Of a DNA stretch of 12,077 nt, positions 6,907 through 12,077 are shown one piece after another. Every line of letters starts with the position of its first letter. Positions within the stretch are counted from its first letter, which is position 1. Both the position numbers and the translations under genes were made by a program. Origin of the DNA: Clostridiaceae bacterium. GTDB lineage: Bacteria > Bacillota > Clostridia > DSM-8532. The stretch lies in NCBI GenBank assembly GCA_012727625.1, contig JAAYGP010000140.1:1-12077 (forward strand), given 5' to 3'. Under the pieces are notes generated by a model that did no database searches, was not told where the DNA came from, and was given only the letters and a program-made list of their open reading frames with translations.

Positions 6907-8277
6907 CTACCAGCCGTACTTTTCAGGCCCCCAGTATTTTTTTACTGTTTGCTGTTCAACCATTATTAAAGTGTTATCGGGAAGATCCTCATTCAGAACA
7001 ACTCCAGACCCTACAATACTGTACACTCCGGTTTTGCATCCCGGCATAATGATGGCATTCACACCAGTTCTGCAAAAATCTCCAAGATAGCTGGAATTGG
7101 CATATTCTTTCGGCCTTTCACGCCTGCCCTGTACACGGTGCTCCGACTTGCCGTCATCAAACCTAAGCCCTCCGCAGACTGTTGCAGCACCGATATCGGT
7201 ACAGGTACCGATTATTCCGCCGATTTCCATATAATGATATAAGTGTACACGATCCATTGCAATACCGGTAAACTCAGCACAGTGTTCAACTATACACCTG
7301 TTGCCTATTGATGATCCATTTCCTATCTGGCAGTAATTCCTTATAATACTGTCATTCCCTATAACAGCATTTCCTTCTATAATTGCGCCATTGTCTATTA
7401 TTGTATTATCTCCAACAATTAAACTGCCCTTTATTATTACATTGCGACCGATTCTGCTGCCCCTGCCAAGCTTATAATAGCCTTCAATCACGGCAGAAGG
7501 GTCTATTATGGCATCTTCTCCGGTAATATTGGATGTAAGCTCATCGCACAGCTTTTTTACCATGAAATTATTGGCCTCTAAAATATGCCAGGGTTTATCA
7601 ATGTCAAAAAATGCGCCTTTTGTTTCAACCGCATTTACATCATTACCGTCAGAAATATAGTCAGCAAGTGACATTTCAAGATATCCTTCCTGCGGTGCCA
7701 TTACCCCTACGTTAACATTTGTGAACAAGCCCGAGTTGAATTCAACATATTTTAAAACATCGGAAGTAAGCGCAAATCCACAAAACCTGTGGGTGCATTT
7801 ATATCTCGGATGACCCGTGATATTATATATTTTACCGTTATTCACGGCACAGCATATCCAGTCGTTGGACGGTTCATCTGAAAGCGGTTCAATCAAAGCA
7901 GCAGGCACGCTGGTTTTTTCAACTGATTCCATCAATGATAACAGATCCTGTTTGTCAATAACAGTATCACCATACAACACCAGAAAACTGTCCTCCGGGA
8001 TATATTGACTGACATCCCTGAGGGTAAAAGCCGTCCCCTTTGTACCGTCTGCTTTTATTATTCTTACTGTTTTATTGTTCCTGTAATAATTGGCAATTTG
8101 TTCAGTAAGTCTGCCACCGGCTATTATAATATTTTCAAAACCTATACTTTCCAAAGTTTCAACCATATAGTCCATCACCGGTCTGTTCGCGACAGGCACC
8201 ATGCATTTTGGCCTTATCACCGCATAGGGCCACAACTTTTTCCCCTCGCCTGCCGCGAGTATTACTGCAGTTTTCAA
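6907..8277 (-). CDS. GlmU-like sugar-phosphate nucleotidyltransferase with left-handed beta-helix domain
   Basis: A two-domain enzyme of 456 aa. Residues 1-235 are a nucleotidyltransferase fold: the signature LAAGEGKKL (7-15), PKCMVPVAN (23-31), the metal-binding LYGD (Asp104) and FDIDKPWHILEAN (224-236). Residues 255-430 are isoleucine-rich hexapeptide repeats of a left-handed beta-helix, with DIGAATVCGGLRFDDG (361-376) resembling the GAGT region of bacterial and archaeal GlmU acetyltransferase domains. By family it should transfer a nucleotide to a sugar 1-phosphate and may acetylate it. Odd points: the usual G-x-G-T-R is G-E-G-K-K, so the catalytic Arg is Lys14, and the acetyltransferase H-L-x-Y-x-G-D motif is altered to HLYHYMEIGG. 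Substrate is therefore uncertain and it may be a paralogue of true GlmU. Start is TTG at 8275-8277 after GGGGGTG (8283-8289). It follows the sirtuin gene by 20 bp and is probably cotranscribed; glmM is nearby but separately transcribed. Confidence 0.85.
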   Translation of the reverse strand: MKTAVILAAGEGKKLWPYAVIRPKCMVPVANRPVMDYMVETLESIGFENIIIAGGRLTEQIANYYRNNKTVRIIKADGTKGTAFTLRDVSQYIPEDSFLVLYGDTVIDKQDLLSLMESVEKTSVPAALIEPLSDEPSNDWICCAVNNGKIYNITGHPRYKCTHRFCGFALTSDVLKYVEFNSGLFTNVNVGVMAPQEGYLEMSLADYISDGNDVNAVETKGAFFDIDKPWHILEANNFMVKKLCDELTSNITGEDAIIDPSAVIEGYYKLGRGSRIGRNVIIKGSLIVGDNTIIDNGAIIEGNAVIGNDSIIRNYCQIGNGSSIGNRCIVEHCAEFTGIAMDRVHLYHYMEIGGIIGTCTDIGAATVCGGLRFDDGKSEHRVQGRRERPKEYANSSYLGDFCRTGVNAIIMPGCKTGVYSIVGSGVVLNEDLPDNTLIMVEQQTVKKYWGPEKYGW

Positions 8278-8297
8278 AGAAACACCCCCGATACTTG

Positions 8298-9035
8298 CTA
8301 ATGTTTTTTCAGCTCTTCAACTATTTTTTTCAATACTGTGCCTGCCTTATCGTTGATTACTACATTTGCTCTTCTGTCAAATGGAGTACTCCCCAGGTTT
8401 ATAATTATCAGGTTGTTACCCCTGAAATAATTCAGTAAACCCGCGGCAGGATAAACAACAAGGCTTGTGCCGATAACCAGTAGAGTATCAGCATCAATTA
8501 CCAGGTTAAGGGCATCATTAAGGATTCTGCTGTTCAAGGACTCTTCATACAGAACCACATCCGGCTTTATTGTGCCCCCGCATTTATCACATGAGGGTAT
8601 ATTCTGCTTCTCTTCACAAATTTTTTCCAGAGAAAATTGTTTTCTGCACTTCATGCAAAAGTTTCTTTTAACTGAACCGTGCAACTCTATCACATTTTTT
8701 GAACCGGCCTTTTGGTGTAAGCCATCAATGTTCTGCGTAATAACTCCACTAAGACGGCACAGATTTTCCATCTCAGCAAGAGCAATATGACATTCATTGG
8801 GTTTGGCATCCGGGTATATCAGGTTGTTTAAATAATAATCATAAAAAACATCTGTATGATTCATAAAAAAACTGTGACTTAATATAACCTCAGACGGAAT
8901 ATCATATTTTTTACTTATCCCTGAGGATGATCTGAAATCCGGAATTCCACTTTCAGTGGATGCCCCCGCTCCTGTCAATACTGCCACGCTTTTTGCATTC
9001 CTGATTATTTCCGCTGCTTTTAAGATATTATCCAA
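8298..9035 (-). CDS. Sir2-family NAD-dependent protein deacylase (sirtuin)
   Basis: Removes acetyl or other acyl groups from lysine using NAD+, yielding nicotinamide and O-acyl-ADP-ribose; known bacterial targets include acetyl-CoA synthetase. The 245-aa protein (from the TTG) has the NAD-binding GAGASTESGIPDFRS (22-36), TQNIDGLH (100-107), catalytic His119 in ELHGS, four zinc cysteines CxxC at 127/130 and 149/152, GTSL (189-192) and the C-terminal IIINLG (210-215). All catalytic motifs are intact. An ATG at 9113 is in frame but has no ribosome binding site and overlaps a likely -10 box, whereas TTG at 9033-9035 follows GAGGTGA and gives the usual family length. The nucleotidyltransferase starts 20 bp after the stop, implying a bicistronic message. 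A functional link between the two is not obvious. Deacetylase versus another deacylase activity cannot be decided here. Confidence 0.93.
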   Translation of the reverse strand: MDNILKAAEIIRNAKSVAVLTGAGASTESGIPDFRSSSGISKKYDIPSEVILSHSFFMNHTDVFYDYYLNNLIYPDAKPNECHIALAEMENLCRLSGVITQNIDGLHQKAGSKNVIELHGSVKRNFCMKCRKQFSLEKICEEKQNIPSCDKCGGTIKPDVVLYEESLNSRILNDALNLVIDADTLLVIGTSLVVYPAAGLLNYFRGNNLIIINLGSTPFDRRANVVINDKAGTVLKKIVEELKKH

Positions 9036-9111
9036 TAAAATCACCTCGCTGTATCCTGGATTTATCTTTTCAGCTATGCAAACCAGGTAAATATACCCGG
9101 CACTCACGTTC

Positions 9112-9140
9112 ATTTTACCACAGTTTTAAATCAATAGTAA
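9112..9140 (-). promoter_or_regulatory. Candidate promoter of the sirtuin-nucleotidyltransferase unit
   Basis: On the minus strand an extended -10 element TGGTAAAAT (TAAAAT at 9112-9117) lies 17 bp downstream of a weak -35, TTACTA (9135-9140). Transcription would begin near 9105, about 70 nt before the TTG start. This placement also argues against the ATG at 9113 as the translation start. The same TAAAAT extended -10 is seen before smc. Confidence 0.45.
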
Positions 9141-9437
9141 GCCACAAAAGGTTTTACAAGACTATTAGTCATGTATATGTTACTGTTCACACCCTGATTC
9201 AGTTACTAAACAAGATATTGTGCATTAGCGGAAACAAGAGCTTCATTCCGTTAGCAGTAACCTGTATACTCAGATAATGCATAAAGGTTTATGTTTCACT
9301 GATTTTTCGCAATAAGAGAAAACAACAGCAAGAACGAAGTTTTAAGATGTATGCGCGAATGAAAAAAATCATAGTGGCTATACTATTATTGATAATTTAC
9401 TAATTAAGATACTCTTTACAGAAAGCGAAGGATTCAA
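9141..9437. other. Divergent intergenic region between the sirtuin and yggT-like genes
   Basis: I see no gene here. It contains loosely paired elements: GTTACTG (9179-9185) and CAGTAAC (9255-9261), and an imperfect dyad of CGGAA and TTCCG near 9229-9250 nested inside it. On the plus strand TATACT (9379-9384) could be a -10 box for the YggT-family gene, but no convincing -35 lies 16-18 bp upstream. The region should hold that gene's promoter. A small RNA cannot be excluded, but nothing supports one. Confidence 0.4.
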
Positions 9438-9791
9438 ATGAACAAATTCAATGCTGAAGCAACCTGTGAAAAATATCAAACACCCACCTGGTTTATAAAA
9501 AGCCGGTATATAATATATTATATACTTGGCCTGCTGGAGGTTTTATTAACGCTAAGATTTTTGTTCATGCTGCTTGGAGCCAATCCCCGCAGTGGTTTCA
9601 GCTCGTTTCTTTACGCTATAACCGGAATATTCATAGCTCCTTTTTCAGGAATTTTCAATCCTGTGTCAACTACCGGGCTTACCGCGAAATCAGTTCTTGA
9701 CCCTGCAACCATTATTGCAATGCTTATATACGCACTGGCTGCGTGGGGTATTGTTAAACTGCTTTGGATAAAAGCTTCAAGAAATGAGTGA
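9438..9791 (+). CDS. YggT/YlmG-family small membrane protein
   Basis: A 117-aa integral membrane protein, the only plus-strand gene in the window. Two hydrophobic segments are visible, about residues 23-46 (YIIYYILGLLEVLLTLRFLF) and 89-109 (PATIIAMLIYALAAWGIVKL). Between them lies the family pattern RFxFxLLGANPxSGFSSFLYAITGIFIAPFSGIF (about 40-73). YggT/YlmG proteins are linked to cell division, osmotic response or membrane protein assembly in different organisms, but no biochemical role is settled. The first 20 residues are hydrophilic, longer than in minimal family members. The ATG at 9438 follows AAGGA by 5 nt. In many Firmicutes a YlmG gene sits in the sepF-divIVA cluster; this copy stands alone and converges on glmM, with 18 bp between the two stops, so it may be a paralogue. 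Confidence 0.82.
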   Translation: MNKFNAEATCEKYQTPTWFIKSRYIIYYILGLLEVLLTLRFLFMLLGANPRSGFSSFLYAITGIFIAPFSGIFNPVSTTGLTAKSVLDPATIIAMLIYALAAWGIVKLLWIKASRNE

Positions 9792-9809
9792 ACATCCCGG
9801 GAACCCATG

Positions 9810-11159
9810 CTATCCAAGTTTTTTCTCTATAAGTGTGACAAGCTCGGTTGCTTTTTCAGTTATAAAATCCAGATCTTTTCCCTCAATCATAACTCTTACC
9901 AAAGGTTCGGTGCCGGACGGACGAATTAAAACACGCCCTTCACCGCTGAATATTTCCTCCAGCTCCCGGCATTTTGCGGCAATTTCGGGCTCCTGCATAT
10001 AAGATGATTTTTTTCCGTTTTGGACCTTTGCGTTTTTCAGAACCTGTGGGTATACCCGCATAATTGAAGCTAAATCCGACAGGCTCCCGCCTGTTTTTTT
10101 AACGATCTGAACAAGCTGCAAAGCTGTAAGCTGCCCGTCTCCGGTGGTATTATAGTCAAGCAGGATGATATGTCCGGACTGTTCTCCTCCCAATACATAA
10201 CCGTGATTTAACATATGCTCCAGCACATATCTGTCTCCAACCTTTGTTTTTTCCAGCCTGAGGCCGTAATTCCCTGCCATTATTTCCAGACCAAGGTTGC
10301 TCATGACCGTTGCAACAATTGTATTTTTGGAAAGCTTATTCTGCTTTTTCAGCTCAAGCCCGATAATCCCCATTATTTTATCCCCGTCAACAATGCGGCC
10401 ATTGTTATCGACAGCCAGAACCCTGTCCGCGTCACCATCGAAAGCAAAACCCATATCACAGTCGTTTTCAGTTACAAAGTTTTTTAACATTTTCATATGG
10501 GTGGTTCCGCAGTTTTTATTTATGTTCAAACCATCAGGATTGTCGTTGATGACAAGAACCTCCGCGCCCAGCTCTCTGAACACGCGCGGAGCGGTTTTAT
10601 ATGCTGCTCCGTTTGCGCAATCAATGGCAAATTTCAGCCCGTCAAAAGATGATTCCACGGTTTTTTTAAGAAATGAAATATATCTATCGGCGGCATCAGC
10701 CTTTTCTGTAACAATTCCCACCATGCCACCTGACGGGTTTGGAAGAGTCTCGGATTTGTCAAGAATAATTGACTCAATACGTTCCTCAATACTGTCCGAC
10801 AGTTTATAACCTTTGGAATTGAAAAACTTAATGCCGTTGAATTCAGATGGATTATGCGAGGCCGAAATCACAACTCCAGCATCAGCACCATATTCCCTGG
10901 TTAAATACGCAACCGCGGGAGTGGAAATAACCACAAGGCAGACTGCCTCTGCTCCTGCGGAACAAATGCCGGCTATAAGGGCTTTTTCGAGCATATCACC
11001 TGATCTTCTTGTGTCTTTTCCTATTACTATTTTCGGAGTACGCCGCGATTCCTCAGCTAAAACATACGCACCGGCTTTTCCCAATTGAAACGCAATTTCG
11101 CAGGTCAATTCAGTGTTTGCTATTCCTCTGACTCCATCTGTTCCGAACAATCTGCCCAA
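9810..11159 (-). CDS. glmM: Phosphoglucosamine mutase GlmM
   Basis: Interconverts glucosamine 6-phosphate and glucosamine 1-phosphate, the step before GlmU in UDP-N-acetylglucosamine synthesis for peptidoglycan. The 449-aa protein has the normal length and all four active-site loops: the N-terminal GRLFGTDGVRG, the phosphoserine loop ISASHNP (Ser101), the metal-binding DGDADR (241-246), the sugar-binding GGEQSGH (324-330) and the phosphate-binding RPSGTEP (413-419). The start is TTG at 11157-11159, because the family begins exactly MGRLFGTDGVRG and AAGGAGG lies 7 nt upstream; no in-frame ATG is available. It is preceded by its own likely promoter. No terminator is evident after the stop, which lies 18 bp from the stop of the opposing YggT-family gene, so the two transcripts probably overlap. 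The nearest GlmU-like gene in the window is about 1.5 kb further on and on a separate transcript. Confidence 0.97.
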   Translation of the reverse strand: MGRLFGTDGVRGIANTELTCEIAFQLGKAGAYVLAEESRRTPKIVIGKDTRRSGDMLEKALIAGICSAGAEAVCLVVISTPAVAYLTREYGADAGVVISASHNPSEFNGIKFFNSKGYKLSDSIEERIESIILDKSETLPNPSGGMVGIVTEKADAADRYISFLKKTVESSFDGLKFAIDCANGAAYKTAPRVFRELGAEVLVINDNPDGLNINKNCGTTHMKMLKNFVTENDCDMGFAFDGDADRVLAVDNNGRIVDGDKIMGIIGLELKKQNKLSKNTIVATVMSNLGLEIMAGNYGLRLEKTKVGDRYVLEHMLNHGYVLGGEQSGHIILLDYNTTGDGQLTALQLVQIVKKTGGSLSDLASIMRVYPQVLKNAKVQNGKKSSYMQEPEIAAKCRELEEIFSGEGRVLIRPSGTEPLVRVMIEGKDLDFITEKATELVTLIEKKLG

Positions 11160-11173
11160 ATGATTGCCTCCTT

Positions 11174-11205
11174 AAAAAAACTGCATTAACAATATAAGTT
11201 TTTTT
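11174..11205 (-). repeat. AT-only inverted repeat in the glmM leader
   Basis: AAAAAAACT (11174-11182) and AGTTTTTTT (11197-11205) are perfect 9-bp arms around 14 bp, ending next to the glmM ribosome binding site AAGGAGG. It can fold in the mRNA leader but is thermally weak. It may be chance in AT-rich sequence or may modulate ribosome access. I see no match to the glmS ribozyme or any riboswitch core. Confidence 0.35.
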
Positions 11206-11217
11206 GTTCAGTATTAA

Positions 11218-11246
11218 ATTATACTCATTAAATTCTCATAATAAAA
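11218..11246 (-). promoter_or_regulatory. Candidate glmM promoter
   Basis: A consensus -10 TATAAT (minus strand, 11218-11223) lies 17 bp downstream of a poor -35, TTTTAT (11241-11246). Transcription would start near 11211, about 50 nt before the TTG start of glmM. The strong -10 makes this the best candidate in the spacer. Confidence 0.5.
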
Positions 11247-11328
11247 CATGGAAAATAGTTGTTCTGTTGCATATAACAAGCCTGGCTGCCCTCACACCCA
11301 GCCTCATACATTTATTGCTGAATCCATT

Positions 11329-11368
11329 GATATTGCGCAACAACAAATACTGTAGCCTGCGCAATATC
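11329..11368. repeat. Perfect 11-bp inverted repeat downstream of the DUF47 gene
   Basis: GATATTGCGCA (11329-11339) and TGCGCAATATC (11358-11368) are perfect arms around an 18-nt spacer, starting about 24 bp after the DUF47 stop on the minus strand. Neither strand has a U tract after the stem, so it is not a standard intrinsic terminator. It may be an RNA 3'-end structure, a protein binding site, or one copy of a dispersed repeat. Confidence 0.6.
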
Positions 11369-11391
11369 TGTAAAATAAAGCAATCCGCAAC

Positions 11392-12015
11392 TTATGTGTT
11401 TTTCATTATAATGCTTTCAATAACATTTGCTACTTCCTCACATGCATCGCAGCAGCTTTCAAGATAACTGAATGTTTGATCCCACGCAATAACTTCAATG
11501 GGATCCTTGCAATTTACATACAAATGTCTTATAGCTTCGGTAAAAAGCTTGTCACCCTCTTCTTCCAGAACATTAACCTCAACTATAAGATTATGCAGAA
11601 TTTTGGATTTACGGAAATTATGGAATTCTTCCAGCGCCTGTTTTAACGCATTACAGCATTTTACGATAATTTCCGTCATTTTAATGGCATGCTCCCTGAT
11701 TCCCTGAATATTAAACATATACATACGCATAACAACATCTTCTATTGTGTCGGTAACGTCGTCAATGGAATCAGTCAAAGCCATTATGTCTTCTCTCTCT
11801 ATAGGAGTAATAAACTCTCTTGAAAGCTTACGTAAAACCCCGTGTCTTTCAAAATCCCCGCTGTGCTCAATATTATGCATTTCTTTTGTTTTCTCCGGGA
11901 GCTTGCCGGCATTGAAATTGGTCACTATTTCATTGAGCAAATCCGCTGCCTGGCATGAATACCCCACAAGTTTAACAAATGCATCAAAATAATTGAAAGA
12001 ATCTCTTCGTGCCAT
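11392..12015 (-). CDS. DUF47 / PhoU-like accessory protein of a phosphate transporter
   Basis: A 207-aa all-helical cytoplasmic protein of the DUF47 (PhoU-like, formerly PIT accessory) family, thought to regulate PiT-type inorganic phosphate uptake. PhoU-like acidic metal-binding patterns are visible: HNIEHSGD (47-54, Glu50 and Asp54), IEREDI (72-77), DSIDDVTD (82-89), VLEEEGD (149-155) and CCDACEEVANVIESII (188-203). The ATG at 12013-12015 is preceded by AGAGG. It starts 16 bp after the stop of what appears to be the end of a PiT permease, the usual partner, which supports an operon. Clusters of cysteine (119-121 and 188-192) are somewhat unusual in this family. There is no clear terminator after it, only an 11-bp inverted repeat. 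Confidence 0.88.
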   Translation of the reverse strand: MARRDSFNYFDAFVKLVGYSCQAADLLNEIVTNFNAGKLPEKTKEMHNIEHSGDFERHGVLRKLSREFITPIEREDIMALTDSIDDVTDTIEDVVMRMYMFNIQGIREHAIKMTEIIVKCCNALKQALEEFHNFRKSKILHNLIVEVNVLEEEGDKLFTEAIRHLYVNCKDPIEVIAWDQTFSYLESCCDACEEVANVIESIIMKNT

Positions 12016-12031
12016 AACTGCTACCTCTTTG

Positions 12032-12077
12032 CTAGAATATTTTCATAAACAGAGTTGCCATTAAAAAGCCAATCAAA
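12032..12077 (-). CDS. Probable C-terminal end of a PiT-family phosphate permease (partial)
   Basis: The last 14 codons of a minus-strand frame read LIGFLMATLFMKIF and end at a TAG (12032-12034), 16 bp before the DUF47 start. The run is strongly hydrophobic with a short basic tail, as expected for the last transmembrane helix of a PiT inorganic phosphate transporter, the common neighbour of DUF47. Only 45 bases are in the window, so this rests mainly on context. Another frame reads open further, to a TAG at 12021-12023, but is hydrophilic and would run into the ribosome binding site. Confidence 0.5.
   Translation of the reverse strand, partial: LIGFLMATLFMKIF

Noticed and set aside
9036..9113. 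N-terminal extension of the sirtuin from ATG 9113
   Set aside because: No ribosome binding site, overlap with a likely -10 element, and the TTG at 9035 follows GAGGTGA and gives the usual length.
10297..10809. Plus-strand open frame of 170 codons
   Set aside because: It is antisense to glmM, low-complexity in serine and proline, and lacks a ribosome binding site.
11160..11217. glmS-type ribozyme or riboswitch in the glmM leader
   Set aside because: The leader is about 50 nt and almost entirely A and T apart from the ribosome binding site, too short and too simple for any known aptamer or ribozyme.
11284..11305. GGCTG/CAGCC hairpin as a terminator for the DUF47 transcript
   Set aside because: The stem is only 5 bp around a 10-nt loop and the following sequence is not a U tract.

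Overview
The window looks like an ordinary chromosomal segment of a low-GC, Gram-positive Clostridia-type bacterium. The evidence is the set of Firmicutes-like proteins (an SMC with an LSGGE head, FtsY, an FCD-type GntR regulator, a YlmG/YggT membrane protein, GlmM), the strong AAGGAGG-type ribosome binding sites, AT-rich spacers, and frequent TTG initiation. I cannot name the species. Clostridia with this protein set, such as the Ruminiclostridium/Acetivibrio group, would fit, but that is inference. All genes except one are on the minus strand, so the window is best read from right to left.

Layout in minus-strand order. (1) 12077-11392: the last few codons of what is probably a PiT-type phosphate transporter, then a DUF47/PhoU-like accessory protein. 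(2) 11391-11160: a spacer with an 11-bp perfect inverted repeat and a promoter for glmM. (3) 11159-9810: glmM, phosphoglucosamine mutase. (4) 9438-9791, the only plus-strand gene: a small YggT-family membrane protein that converges on glmM with 18 bp between the stop codons. (5) 9437-9036: a 400-bp spacer with a likely sirtuin promoter. (6) 9035-6907: a two-gene unit, a Sir2-family NAD-dependent deacylase followed by a GlmU-like sugar-phosphate nucleotidyltransferase with a left-handed beta-helix, ended by two hairpins. (7) 6667-4421: an FCD-type GntR regulator with a TTGTATACAA palindrome over its own -10 box, followed by a Si-type citrate synthase whose upstream region holds a one-mismatch copy of the same palindrome. 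(8) 4420-3938: an unusual spacer with six copies of a TAAATGC-type motif and an abrupt change in base composition. (9) 3937-1: smc and the first third of ftsY, 20 bp apart, a classical Firmicutes chromosome-segregation and secretion pair.

Functionally, SMC (condensin ATPase) and FtsY (signal recognition particle receptor) are housekeeping. Citrate synthase with its neighbouring regulator points to regulated entry into the oxidative branch of the TCA cycle. GlmM and the GlmU-like enzyme could act in sequence toward a nucleotide-activated amino sugar for cell wall or glycan, although separate promoters and the divergent active site of the second enzyme leave this open. DUF47 with PiT indicates low-affinity phosphate uptake.

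I found no CRISPR array, rRNA, tRNA, intact insertion sequence, prophage or defence system, and no convincing new multi-gene system. The most unusual parts are the repeat-bearing spacer between citrate synthase and smc, the candidate GntR regulon linking the regulator to citrate synthase, and the nucleotidyltransferase with an altered catalytic signature. Four of the nine visible start codons appear to be TTG.
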